From the NCBI GenBank assembly GCA_016718565.1, contig JADKCZ010000001.1, positions 1,302,001 through 1,366,000 of the forward strand: a stretch of 64,000 nt of DNA. The letters run 5' to 3'. Shown piece after piece: positions 26,461 through 35,392 of the stretch (the stretch's first letter is position 1; each line of letters opens with the position of its first letter). The stretch is from Anaeromyxobacter sp. GTDB taxonomy: Bacteria > Myxococcota > Myxococcia > Myxococcales > Anaeromyxobacteraceae. Made by a program: the position numbers and the translations under genes. Under the pieces are notes generated by a model. It was not told the origin of the DNA, did no database searches, and saw only the letters and a list, made by a program, of their open reading frames with translations.

Positions 26461-27921
26461 CTAGCGCAGCCAGGCCGCCGAGAGCGTGAAGGCCCGCTCC
26501 CCGGCGGAGCGGGTCACCGCGTCGGCGCGGCCGAGCCGCCAGCGCTGCTCGTAGCCGGCGCCCAGTTCCAGGCCCGGCCGCGGCCGGGCGGTGAGCGCGC
26601 CGCGCCACTCCAGCCAGCGGTCGAAGAGGGCCACCGACGGCCTCGCCGCCAGGCGGGCGTCGGGCCGCAGCACGCCCCAGAGCAGGTCGGCCCGCCCGTC
26701 GAGCGACGCGGAGAGCGGGCCCCAGCGGCCCGACAGCGAGGCCTGGCCGGCCGCGCCGGCGGCGAAGTGGTAGCCGTAGGCGCGGTGGACGGTGGGCAGG
26801 TCGTCCGGCGGCGCGGCGCCGGGCTCGAGCGCCAGGGCCAGCGAGCGCACCCCGCCGAAGGTGGGCGCCGCGGAGGCGGCCAGCGCGAGGTGGGCCAGGC
26901 CGCGGGAGCCCCGCAGGGTGGCCGCCAGCCGGGGGAGCTCCACCACCGAGAGCCGATCGAGCGGGCCGCCCAAGCCCCAGGAGTGGGCCCGGTACAGGAA
27001 CGCGGGCCCCGTCCCGAGGAGCCACTCCAGCCCCTCGGGCCCGGCCGGCCCGTCGGCGAGGGCGCGCCCGTGCAGCGCGGCCAGGTGCACGTGGCTGGTG
27101 ATGGCCAGGTCGGCGGCCCCGCCCGGCCAGCGGAGCGCGCCGCGCACCTCGAACCCCGAGACCGAGGCGTCGAGCAGCGCCTGGGTGCCCTCGCCGGCCT
27201 TGCCCCAGCCCTCGGCGCGCACCAGCTCCCAGCCGCCGACCAGCCGGAGCTCGGGCCGCCAGGTGCGGTTGGCCCGGGCCAGCGCCAGCCCTCCCGACAG
27301 CCCCGCGGCCAGCGCGCCGCCGGGCCCGGCGCCGCCAGCGGTCCGGCGGTCGAGCCGGTCGTGCAGCCGCTGCGGCGCGCCCGTGAGCCAGGCGGCCGCC
27401 TGGGACCAGCGGCCGCCGCCCTGCGCCGCCAGCCAGTCGGAGAGCTCGCCGAGCGGCGCGCCGATGGCCACGCCCGCGGTGGGGGTGGTGACGAGGTCGT
27501 TCGCCGACATCGGCTCGCGCACCTCGATGACCTCCCACACCGTGGAGCCGGCCACCGACCAGAGCGACGCCTCCCAGGCGGCCAGGCCGTTGGAGCGGGC
27601 CAGCTGGTAGGAGAGGGCGCCGGAGAGCGGGTGGCCCACGAAGTTGGTGCGGTAGGGGTTGGCGTCGAGGCGGATGCCGTCGAGCTTGGTGCTGTCGCCG
27701 CCGGTCGGGGAGGGGTTCACGGCGTAGGAGAGGCCGCCGCCGAGCAGCACCAGGCCGAGCTCGGTGGCGGCGCGCCAGCGGTTGGTGGCGGGCGGCGCGG
27801 ACTGCCCGGCCGCCAGCGGCTCCTGCGCGTGCGCCGGCCCCGCCGGCAGCGCCAGGAGGAGCCCGAGCGCCAGCGCCGCCCGGGCGGCCGGCCCGGCGCG
27901 GCGCCCCGCCGGCTGGCTCAC
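26461..27921 (-). CDS. DUF3943-like outer-membrane protein
   Basis: A 486-residue protein starting at GTG 27921, with a signal peptide ending 'PAGPAHA'. The segment at about residues 85-150 ('NPYRTNFVGHPLSGALSYQLARSNG...VWEV...SANDLVTTPTAG') resembles DUF3943, in which an N-terminal membrane-associated region is followed by beta-barrel strands; the remaining sequence alternates short beta strands. Its start overlaps the stop of the Gre-like gene by 4 bases (GTGA), so the two are translationally coupled, an unexpected pairing. Confidence 0.75.
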   Translation of the reverse strand: MSQPAGRRAGPAARAALALGLLLALPAGPAHAQEPLAAGQSAPPATNRWRAATELGLVLLGGGLSYAVNPSPTGGDSTKLDGIRLDANPYRTNFVGHPLSGALSYQLARSNGLAAWEASLWSVAGSTVWEVIEVREPMSANDLVTTPTAGVAIGAPLGELSDWLAAQGGGRWSQAAAWLTGAPQRLHDRLDRRTAGGAGPGGALAAGLSGGLALARANRTWRPELRLVGGWELVRAEGWGKAGEGTQALLDASVSGFEVRGALRWPGGAADLAITSHVHLAALHGRALADGPAGPEGLEWLLGTGPAFLYRAHSWGLGGPLDRLSVVELPRLAATLRGSRGLAHLALAASAAPTFGGVRSLALALEPGAAPPDDLPTVHRAYGYHFAAGAAGQASLSGRWGPLSASLDGRADLLWGVLRPDARLAARPSVALFDRWLEWRGALTARPRPGLELGAGYEQRWRLGRADAVTRSAGERAFTLSAAWLR

Positions 27922-28388
27922 GTGCCGGGCGCCCGCGGCGCCACCGCCACCACCAGCAGGGTCTTCACGCCGCCCGGCAGCCGCACCTCCACCTCGTCGC
28001 CGGCGGCGTGGCCGAGCAGGGCCCGCCCGGTGGGCGCGTGCACGCTCAGGGCGCCGCGGCGGGCGTCGGCCTCGTCGGGGCCGACCAGCCGCCAGGTGGT
28101 CCGCACGCCAGCCTCGTCCTCGGTGGTGATCCAGCGCCCGAAGGCCGCCACGCCCTCCGGCGCGGCATCGGGCCCGAGCACCGTGAGCGTGGCGAGCGTG
28201 GCCTCCAGCCGCGCGGCGCGGGCCGCTCCCTCCGGCGTGGCGCTCGAGCGGGCCGCCTCGAGCTCGCCGCGCAGCGCCGCCTGCCCCTCGGGCGTGACGT
28301 AGCGCACCTCGCCCGGGGCCAGCCGCGGGAGGGCGCGCACCAGCGGCGGCTCGTCGGGCGACTCCTCGCTGGTGAAGGCCTTGGACAC
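27918..28388 (-). CDS. GreA/GreB-family transcription factor homologue lacking the acidic tip
   Basis: A 156-residue protein whose C-terminal half matches the Gre FKBP-like domain that binds the RNA polymerase secondary channel rim ('RLVGPDEADARRGALSVHAPTGRALLGHAAGDEVEV'). The N-terminus 'MSKAFTSEESPDEPPL' and 'RYVTPEGQAALRGEL' match GreB. The coiled-coil that follows is about 20 residues shorter than in E. coli GreB and the tip motif DRSEN-D, which carries the catalytic acids, is missing. It should bind polymerase but not stimulate cleavage, so it may act as an anti-Gre or Rnk-like factor. Confidence 0.82.
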   Translation of the reverse strand: MSKAFTSEESPDEPPLVRALPRLAPGEVRYVTPEGQAALRGELEAARSSATPEGAARAARLEATLATLTVLGPDAAPEGVAAFGRWITTEDEAGVRTTWRLVGPDEADARRGALSVHAPTGRALLGHAAGDEVEVRLPGGVKTLLVVAVAPRAPGT

Positions 28389-28751
28389 GCCGGGGAGTGT
28401 AGCCGGAAGGCTCGTGGGCCGCCGACCGGCCGTGAGGGCCGGCGGCAGCTCCTCCCTCGGACGGGCCGAGGGCCAAAAAAACCTGCCTTAGAGATGGGTT
28501 ACGTGCCCCGGTCGAGTCCCCGGACGGTCCGCTCCCCGCCGGCCCGCCGGACGGGCCAGCCGCGGCGCCGGGGCCCGCTCCAGGCACGAGGTGGGGCCGG
28601 GCAGGGTGGAATTCGGCCGGTCATTTGGGCCTTCCCCCTCGACATCCCGTGCGCAAGGGAGTAACACCACGCTTCCCCATCCCACCTCCGGGCCGGGACC
28701 GAGCGGTGGGTTCACCGCCCGCGAACACGAGAAGAAACGAGACATACTGTA
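28389..28751. other. Divergent intergenic region, gre-like gene / cold-shock gene
   Basis: 363 bp hold the promoters of the minus-strand gre-like gene and the plus-strand cold-shock gene. A hairpin CCCTCGG (28454-28460) / CCGAGGG (28466-28472) is followed by a run of seven A on the plus strand, wrong for a terminator on either strand. The last 60 bp before the cold-shock ATG are unusually A-rich, like the structured leaders of csp genes. Exact promoter boxes are not clear. Confidence 0.4.
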
Positions 28752-28955
28752 ATGGCTACCGGTACCGTGAAGTGGTTCAACGATGCGAAGGGCTTCGGCT
28801 TCATCACGCAGGACGGCGGCGGCGATGACGTCTTCTGCCACCACACCGCCATCAAGGCCGACGGGTTCCGCACCCTCGCCGAGGGCCAGAAGGTCGAGTT
28901 CGAGGTCAACAAGGGCCCGAAGGGGCTCCAGGCCGCGAACGTTCGCCCCATCTAG
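28752..28955 (+). CDS. Cold-shock protein, CspA family
   Basis: A 67-residue single-strand nucleic-acid-binding OB-fold protein. RNP1 is KGFGFI (residues 13-18) and RNP2 is VFCHHTAI, where Cys-His replaces the usual Val-His; 'GTVKWFNDAKG' and the C-terminal 'GPKGLQAANVRPI' are typical. It binds RNA or single-stranded DNA and may melt RNA structure or prevent termination. Start ATG 28752 follows an A-rich leader without a strong Shine-Dalgarno. An intrinsic terminator follows at 28983. Confidence 0.97.
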   Translation: MATGTVKWFNDAKGFGFITQDGGGDDVFCHHTAIKADGFRTLAEGQKVEFEVNKGPKGLQAANVRPI

Positions 28956-28982
28956 CCGCACCGCATCGTTCGATGCAGTTGG

Positions 28983-29013
28983 AGCCCGGCCTCTCGAGGT
29001 CGGGCTTCTTCTT
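28983..29013 (+). terminator. Intrinsic terminator of the cold-shock gene
   Basis: AGCCCGGCCTC (28983-28993) and GAGGTCGGGCT (28996-29006) form a 10-11 bp stem with one G-T pair; TTCTTCTTT follows. It starts 27 bp after the csp stop, so this is a good factor-independent terminator, unusually clear for this genome. Confidence 0.85.
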
Positions 29014-29200
29014 TGCTGAAGTGCCCGTTTTTGCTGGACGACCCGGACGCAGAGGACTGCAGTCCCAACGTAGTCAACCGGTCGGGTCTCTATCCTTCTC
29101 GTGCCGCAGGGCGTAAGAACAAGCAAGTCCCGCACCGCATGAGCACACCACGTCCGTTCGCCCCACCGGGGACGGTCGCTTCGTCACGAAAGCGCGTCCC

Positions 29201-30151
29201 ATGAGCGAACTGCAGAACGGTACCCTGGTGAAGCACGTCTCCCTCGGCATCGGCCGGGTCGTCGCCGTCGAGGAGAACGCCGTCCACGTCTTCTTCCCCG
29301 ACAGCGACAAGCGGTTCGCCGCCAAGCTCCGGCTGCCCGCGGCGCGGGCCATGCTGCGCACCGAGGGGCTGGAGCCCAACGGCTGGCTGGAGGGGCTCTC
29401 GGGCTTCTCGCTCGACGCCACCACCGGCCGGTACGCGCTGGTGGCCACCTGGATGACCCACGACCAGGCGGTGGAGCAGTTCCTCTCCATCCACCCCAAG
29501 GGGTTCGCCGGCATGGCCGCGCCCGCCGCTGGCCGGGCCAAGGAGGCGCGGCCGACCCGCTGGCGCGCCGCGCACGACGCCTGGGAGAAGAAGCTCGGCG
29601 CCGTCGAGGCGGCCCGGCTGATCTCCGAGGACCTCATCCCCACCCTGGTGAAGCGGCTCCTCGACGTCGAGAAGCTGGTGGCGCCCCTCCACCCCCCGGC
29701 GGACGTCGGGGCGCTCGAGGCGGCGCTGGCCGACGAGGAGCGCGCCCGTCCCTTCCTGGTGGCCCTGGTGGAGCTGCTCTCGGTGCCGTCGCCCAGCAAG
29801 GCGCGCTTCGAGACCCTGTTCATCGCGGCCCAGAGCCTGCCGGTGGAGCCGGCCCAGCAGTGGCTGGTGGCCACCCTCTTCCCATTCATCGCCATGCCGG
29901 AGCGCCAGGTGCTGATGCGGCCGCGCGCCACCTGCCTGGCCGCCGACCGGCTCGGCAGCGACATCCGTTACCAGTCCACCCCGAACTGGGCCAGCTACTC
30001 GGCCCTGCGCAGCCTGGCCACCCAGATGCTGACCCGGCTCGAGCCGGAGGGGGCCAAGGACTTCATCGACGTGGAGGCCTTCCTGCACGTCATCGCCACC
30101 AACCGCCGCCCGGCGGCCGGCGCCGAGCGCGTCCGCGCCTCCGCCGGGTAG
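29201..30151 (+). CDS. DUF3553-like N-terminal domain protein of unknown function
   Basis: A 316-residue soluble protein. Its first 55 residues ('GTLVKHVSLGIGRVVAVEENAVHVFFPDSDKRFAAKL') look like the small beta-barrel of DUF3553, which resembles CarD/UvrD-tail modules that contact nucleic acid machinery. The rest is mostly helical with no motif I recognise. A role in transcription or DNA repair is only a guess from the N-terminal module. It starts 245 bp after the cold-shock gene, beyond its terminator. Confidence 0.7.
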   Translation: MSELQNGTLVKHVSLGIGRVVAVEENAVHVFFPDSDKRFAAKLRLPAARAMLRTEGLEPNGWLEGLSGFSLDATTGRYALVATWMTHDQAVEQFLSIHPKGFAGMAAPAAGRAKEARPTRWRAAHDAWEKKLGAVEAARLISEDLIPTLVKRLLDVEKLVAPLHPPADVGALEAALADEERARPFLVALVELLSVPSPSKARFETLFIAAQSLPVEPAQQWLVATLFPFIAMPERQVLMRPRATCLAADRLGSDIRYQSTPNWASYSALRSLATQMLTRLEPEGAKDFIDVEAFLHVIATNRRPAAGAERVRASAG

Positions 30152-30196
30152 CGGCCCGGCCGGCCCACCAGGGCCGGCGGCCCACCGAAGACACCG

Positions 30197-30226
30197 CGGC
30201 CCCGGGCGCTCATGCGCTCGGGGCCG
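30197..30226. terminator. Bidirectional stem-loop between convergent genes
   Basis: GGCCCCGGGCGC (30198-30209) pairs with GCGCTCGGGGCC (30214-30225) with one mismatch and a TCAT loop; one more base pair extends it. It lies midway between two converging stop codons (30151 and 30256). No T-run is present. Confidence 0.6.
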
Positions 30227-30255
30227 TGGCACGTCGGAGGCGGAGGGCGGGGGGA

Positions 30256-30957
30256 TCAGGCGCCGACGAAGGCCGCGGTGAGCCGCTTCCAGCCCATCTC
30301 GCCGACCAGGCTGGGGGCCGGGGCCACCAGGTGACCGCCGTCGGCCGCGGCGAAGCCCAGCTCGTCCTCCATGAAGCGGGTCCAGCGGGCCGACTCGGCG
30401 CGCATGAACCGCTCGGCGCGCTCGCCGCGGGGCAGGTCGGCGTAGGCCTCGTTGGACGGGGCCATGGCCACCACCCAGCCGCGCCCGTAGCCTTCGCGCT
30501 TCACCAGCATCGGATCGCGCAGGGCGGCGCGGTTCACGCCCGCCACCGTGCCGCTCACCGGCGACGGGATGACCAGGCTGCGGCTGCCGGCGTACAGGGT
30601 GGCCAGCGGCTCGCCGCGCTCGATGCGGGTGCCGGGCCGCGGCACCTCGAGGCCGGTCACGCTCGGCATGAGCCGGAGGGCCAGGTCGTCGAGGCCCACC
30701 GCCAGCGTCCCGCCCTGCCGGCGGGCCAGCCAGGTGTGGGTCGGCGCGTACCAGAGGTCGGGCCGGAACACGAAGCCGGCCACGTCGCGCAGCCCGAGCT
30801 GGCGGCGCTTCAGCTCCTCGGCGGCGCGCATGGTGAGCGCCATCAGCATGACCGGGAGGGAGAGGACCAGGATGACGCCGAGGACCAGCGCGCCACGGGC
30901 CGCCACGCCGACGATGAAGGTTCCGACTGCTTCGAGGATCTGGATGATGGCCGTCAT
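30256..30957 (-). CDS. Membrane-anchored glycine-cleavage H-like protein without lipoyl lysine
   Basis: A 233-residue protein. One membrane segment (about residues 17-42) precedes a cytoplasmic domain of the GcvH biotinyl/lipoyl fold: 'APTHTWLARRQGGTLAVGLDDLALRLM' and 'PRPGTRIERGEPLATLYAGS' then 'IPSPVSGTVAGVN'. In true GcvH the lipoylated Lys sits in 'ESVKA' nine residues before the Pro-Val-Ser-Gly; here that position is Ser125. No glycine-cleavage genes are nearby. A second protein of the same kind is at 37770. It has a sigma-54-like promoter at 31010-31024 and is divergent from the haem sensor kinase. It probably shares that regulon. Confidence 0.82.
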   Translation of the reverse strand: MTAIIQILEAVGTFIVGVAARGALVLGVILVLSLPVMLMALTMRAAEELKRRQLGLRDVAGFVFRPDLWYAPTHTWLARRQGGTLAVGLDDLALRLMPSVTGLEVPRPGTRIERGEPLATLYAGSRSLVIPSPVSGTVAGVNRAALRDPMLVKREGYGRGWVVAMAPSNEAYADLPRGERAERFMRAESARWTRFMEDELGFAAADGGHLVAPAPSLVGEMGWKRLTAAFVGA

Positions 30958-31009
30958 GGCGCCCTCCGCTGTGGGGTCTGGCCCCGTGAATCGTCGAAAC
31001 CTCTCCTTC

Positions 31010-31024
31010 GCAAGAGCCGCACCA
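31010..31024 (-). promoter_or_regulatory. Sigma-54 (-24/-12) promoter candidate for the GcvH-like gene
   Basis: Read on the minus strand: TGGTGCG-GCTC-TTGC. The consensus is TGGCACG-N4-TTGC; both invariant dinucleotides (GG and GC) are present at the exact 10-base spacing and the -12 box is perfect. The start of transcription would be near 30998, about 40 bases before the ATG at 30957. A sigma-54 activator gene lies 2.7 kb away. Confidence 0.6.
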
Positions 31025-31120
31025 ACCCGCGGCCGCGGCGCCCATTGGGGCGCAAGTGGGCGTGAGTGCTGGCGGTCGCCCCGCGCCGGCTCCCATCGCC
31101 GGCGCCTCGTCCCGCCGGGG

Positions 31121-31150
31121 TGTCGAGGAGTTCCTCAACACCGCTCAACA
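31121..31150. promoter_or_regulatory. Putative activator-binding sites (CTCAACA repeats)
   Basis: TGTCGAGGA and TCCTCAACA (31121-31140) form an inverted repeat with one mismatch; CTCAACA recurs at 31134-31140 and 31144-31150, 10 bp (one helical turn) apart. The cluster lies about 100-125 bp upstream of the sigma-54-like promoter at 31010-31024, the usual place for enhancer sites of NtrC-type activators. CTCAACG repeats occur likewise at 35248-35267. Confidence 0.5.
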
Positions 31151-31516
31151 CCTCGCCGGCGCGCCCGGGTGGCCGGGCGGGTCGGTGTGGAGAAGCTCCA
31201 CGGACGCAGCGTGCGAGGAGGCGCGCGCCTGGTCGCAGCCCTTGCCCCGGCCGGGGCGCCTGGCGACCTCTCCCGGTTGGCCGCTCGGTCCCGAGCCTCG
31301 GTACCTCGCTCGAGCCGCTGGGCCGCGCGGCGCGCTGCGCCCGCCACCTGCGCGCTGGCGCACCGGGTCCCCGCGTCGCCTCCGGCGTGGTGCGCCAACT
31401 CGCCGCCGTGGACGGCCCCTGGAACGCGCCTATCCTGAGGAGGCATGACGCGACTGCCCCGCTGAATCCCGCAACACCGGGCACCGCTGCCAAGAGCCAC
31501 GTTCCGGGAGGGGACC

Positions 31517-33193
31517 ATGGCGAACGGCGCGAAGCAGACCACCACCACGACGAGCGGCGCCAGGGCGCCTGGCCTCTACGCCAGCGTGGGCTACCAGGTG
31601 CCGTGGCTGGAGCGGCTCTCGACCCGCCTGCTGGCCTTCCTGGCGGTGGCGGTGCTGGTGGCGGTGGCGGCGCTCTTCGCGGCGGAGACCCGGGTGGAGG
31701 CGCAGCTGCGCGAGCAGGTGGCCGCCGAGCTCGAGCTGGTGAGCCGCACCACCCTGGGCGCGCTGCACCGCGCCATGCTGCACGACCGCCGCGCCGACGC
31801 CTACCAGATCATGCGGGACGTGGCGCGCCAGCCGGGCATGGAGGCGCTGCGGCTCATGGACGCCGAGGGGCGCGTCACCTTCTCCACCGAGCCGGCCGAG
31901 ATCGGCACCGTCATGGACCGGACCGCCCCGGCCTGCGCCGGCTGCCACACCGGCCGCACCCCGCCGCGCCAGGCCGACCTGGCCGCGCGCAGCCGGGTCT
32001 TCGAGGGGCGCTCCGGCCGGGTGCTGGCCACGGTGACGGCCATCCAGAACGACGCCTCCTGCGCCACCGCCGACTGCCACGCCCACCCGGCCAGCCAGAC
32101 GGTGCTGGGCGTGCTCGACGTCGGCATCTCGCTGGCCTCGCTCGACGCCACCACCTCCGCCTTCCGCTGGCGCTCGCTGGTGGGGTCGGCGCTGGTGGCG
32201 GCGCTGCTGGGCCTGGCCTTCTGGGTCTTCGCCCGGCGCCACGTGGTGCAGCCGGTGGGGGCGCTGGTGGCCGCGGCGCACCGGGTGGCCCGCGAGGATC
32301 TGGACGCCGAGGTGCCGGAGACCTTCGCCGGCGAGCTCGGCCTGCTGGGCGCCACCTTCAACGAGATGACCCGCTCGCTCAGGCAGGCCCGCGGCGAGGT
32401 GCAGGCGCTGCTCGAGGGGCTGGAGCGCCAGGTGGAGGAGCGCACCGGGGCGCTGGTGGCGGCGCGCGACGAGCTGGTGCGCACCGAGCGGCTGGCCTCG
32501 GTGGGCAAGCTGGCCGCCTCCATCGCCCATGAGATCAACAACCCCATCTCGGGGATCATGACCTTCGCCCGGCTCATCAGCCGGACCCTGGAGGCCGGTG
32601 TCCCCGACGAGGCCACCCGGCGCACCCTGCTCCGCAACCTGGCGCTGGTGCAGCGCGAGAGCGAGCGCTGCAGCGACATCGTGCGCAACCTGCTCGACTT
32701 CGCCCACGAGCGGCCGCTGCTGGAGGACGACCTGTCGGTCAACGCCGTGGTGGAGGACGCGCTGCACCTGGTGGCCAGCCAGTTCACCATCCAGGGCACC
32801 CGGGTGGTGAAGCGGCTGGCCGAGCTGCCCCGCACCCGGGGCGACTTCGCCCAGCTCCGCCAGGCCTGCGTCAACCTGCTCATGAACGCCGCCGAGGCCA
32901 TGCCGTTCGAGGGGACGCTGACGGTGGAGACCGCGCTGGCCGAGGACGGCGCCGCCGTGGAGATCGCGGTCGCCGACACCGGCCCGGGCATCCCGGCCGA
33001 GCAGCAGGGGCGGGTCTTCGACCCCTTCTTCAGCACCAAGGAGAAGGCCTCGGGGCTGGGGCTCTCGGTGGTGCACGGCATCCTGACCCACCACGGCGGG
33101 TCGGTCCGGCTGGTGAGCCAGCCAGGGCAGGGCACCCGGGTGATCCTGCGGCTCCCGGTGTCGCGCCGGGAGGGTGGTCCGGCCGGTGGGTGA
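31517..33193 (+). CDS. Membrane sensor histidine kinase with periplasmic c-type haem motifs
   Basis: A 558-residue protein. A membrane segment (about 36-56), a periplasmic domain (57-217) and a second membrane segment (about 218-238) lead to a HAMP linker, coiled-coil, HisKA with His338 in 'SIAHEINNP', and a complete HATPase ('DFAQLRQACVNLLMNAAEA', 'DTGPGIP', 'GLGLSVVHGI'). The periplasmic domain contains CAGCH (140-144) and CATADCH (182-188), one CXXCH and one CX4CH, so it should bind c-type haem and sense redox state or a gas. A paralogue with the same two motifs is at 38881. It is followed by an archaemetzincin and an NtrC-type regulator. Confidence 0.93.
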   Translation: MANGAKQTTTTTSGARAPGLYASVGYQVPWLERLSTRLLAFLAVAVLVAVAALFAAETRVEAQLREQVAAELELVSRTTLGALHRAMLHDRRADAYQIMRDVARQPGMEALRLMDAEGRVTFSTEPAEIGTVMDRTAPACAGCHTGRTPPRQADLAARSRVFEGRSGRVLATVTAIQNDASCATADCHAHPASQTVLGVLDVGISLASLDATTSAFRWRSLVGSALVAALLGLAFWVFARRHVVQPVGALVAAAHRVAREDLDAEVPETFAGELGLLGATFNEMTRSLRQARGEVQALLEGLERQVEERTGALVAARDELVRTERLASVGKLAASIAHEINNPISGIMTFARLISRTLEAGVPDEATRRTLLRNLALVQRESERCSDIVRNLLDFAHERPLLEDDLSVNAVVEDALHLVASQFTIQGTRVVKRLAELPRTRGDFAQLRQACVNLLMNAAEAMPFEGTLTVETALAEDGAAVEIAVADTGPGIPAEQQGRVFDPFFSTKEKASGLGLSVVHGILTHHGGSVRLVSQPGQGTRVILRLPVSRREGGPAGG

Positions 33194-33202
33194 CGGGGAG
33201 AC

Positions 33203-33740
33203 ATGGAGCCCATCTTCCTCTGGTGGATCGGCGAGGGCCCGGCGCAGGCCGGCCTGCTGGAGCACGTCCGGCTCCACCTGGCGGCCGCCTTCCAGCGGCC
33301 GGCGCTGCCGTGGGACGGGCCGGAGCGCCCGGCCGGGGCCCTCGACCCGCGCCGCGGGCAGCACGCCACCTCCGTCATCCTCACCTGGCTGCTGCAGGCC
33401 GGGCCACCGGCCGGAAAGGTGCTGGCGGTGACCGACCAGGACCTCTTCATCCCCATCCTCACCTACGTCTTCGGCGAGGCGCAGCTGGGCGGGCGGGCGG
33501 CGGTCTGCTCCACGGCCCGGCTGGCGGAGGGCGTGGCGCTGGCCGGGCCGCGCCTGCTGGTGGAGCGGCTGGCCAAGGAGGCGGTCCACGAGGTGGGCCA
33601 CGCCTTCGGCCTGCGCCACTGCGACACCCTCGGCTGCGTCATGGGCCGGTCGCCCGGCGTGGCCGGCGTCGACCAGAAATCACACCAGCTGTGCACGACG
33701 TGCCGGCGGCGCCTCGAGGAGCCGCCGGCCAGGAGGCCCC

Positions 33741-33751
<11 letters not shown>
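33203..33751 (+). CDS. Archaemetzincin family zinc metalloprotease
   Basis: A 182-residue protein with the complete archaemetzincin signature: HEVGHAFGLRHC gives zinc ligands His129, His133, His139 and catalytic Glu130; Cys140, Cys145, Met147 (Met-turn), Cys164 and Cys167 form the family's second, structural zinc site. The length is normal. No signal peptide, so cytoplasmic. Physiological substrates of bacterial archaemetzincins are largely unknown. It sits between the kinase (9 bp gap) and the response regulator (11-base overlap), so it is made with both. Confidence 0.92.
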
Positions 33752-35144
<1,393 letters not shown>

Positions 35145-35151
35145 AGCGGCC

Positions 35152-35173
35152 GGGCGCCGGCGCACCGGCGCCC
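35152..35173 (+). terminator. Stem-loop downstream of the response regulator gene
   Basis: GGGCGCCGG (35152-35160) and CCGGCGCCC (35165-35173) form a perfect 9-bp stem with a CGCA loop, 8 bp after the regulator stop. There is no T-run, but the position suggests an operon end, separating the regulatory operon from the electron-transfer operon. Confidence 0.6.
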
Positions 35174-35187
35174 CCCTCCACACCACT

Positions 35188-35267
35188 TCACCACTGGTGA
35201 GCTTCGCCGCGCGGCAGGACGCCGCGCTGTAGAGCGGTGGTGAGAACCTCAACGCGAATTCTCAACG
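35188..35267. promoter_or_regulatory. Putative operator cluster upstream of the electron-transfer operon
   Basis: TCACCA-C-TGGTGA (35188-35200) is a perfect 6-1-6 palindrome. TGAGAA (35241-35246) and TTCTCA (35259-35264) form a second inverted repeat, and CTCAACG occurs twice (35248-35254, 35261-35267). The CTCAAC half-site matches the one at 31134-31150. The cluster lies 85-165 bp before the -24/-12-like site at 35351, suited to an NtrC-type activator. Confidence 0.5.
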
Positions 35268-35350
35268 GCGCGGCGTCGCGCCGCGCCACCGCCCAGCCGG
35301 ACCTCCACTGGTTCCGGGCGGTTGCGCCTCGTGGACGGGCCTCGGCGGGG

Positions 35351-35367
35351 TGGCCCCGTCCTCGCAT
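35351..35367 (+). promoter_or_regulatory. Sigma-54 (-24/-12) promoter candidate for the electron-transfer operon
   Basis: TGGCCCC-GTCC-TCGCAT against the consensus TGGCACG-N4-TTGCAT: the GG and GC dinucleotides are correctly spaced and 10 of 13 defined positions agree. Transcription would start near 35377, just before the GGAGG ribosome-binding site (35381-35385) and ATG 35393, a short but workable leader. Confidence 0.55.
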
Positions 35368-35392
35368 GGCTCACCGCATGGGAGGACGGCAC

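Larger units (their letters stand above)
30958..31516. other. Divergent regulatory region, GcvH-like gene / haem sensor operon
   Basis: 559 bp without a supportable gene. It holds a -24/-12-like promoter for the minus-strand gene (31010-31024) and repeated CTCAACA sites (31121-31150) expected for a sigma-54 activator. I did not find a convincing promoter for the plus-strand kinase; a TGG-N9-TTGC string at 31230 has the wrong spacing. Confidence 0.5.

Noticed and set aside
28454..28482. Hairpin next to seven A bases before the cold-shock gene
   Set aside because: On the plus strand A, not T, follows the stem; on the minus strand the T-run comes before the stem. It cannot be an intrinsic terminator in either direction.
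28505..28525. GGTCGAGTCCCC, like a tRNA T-arm
   Set aside because: No acceptor stem, anticodon arm or D-arm can be built around it.
30227..30241. TGGCACG-TCGG-AGGC, a -24/-12-like string
   Set aside because: The -12 box is poor and it lies between two convergent genes, with nothing to transcribe.
30256..30957. Glycine cleavage H protein (gcvH) as the literal function
   Set aside because: The lipoyl lysine is missing, a membrane anchor is present, and no gcvT, gcvP or lipoate genes adjoin.
31230..31245. TGG-N9-TTGC upstream of the haem kinase
   Set aside because: The spacing is one base too long for sigma-54, which needs strict -24/-12 spacing.
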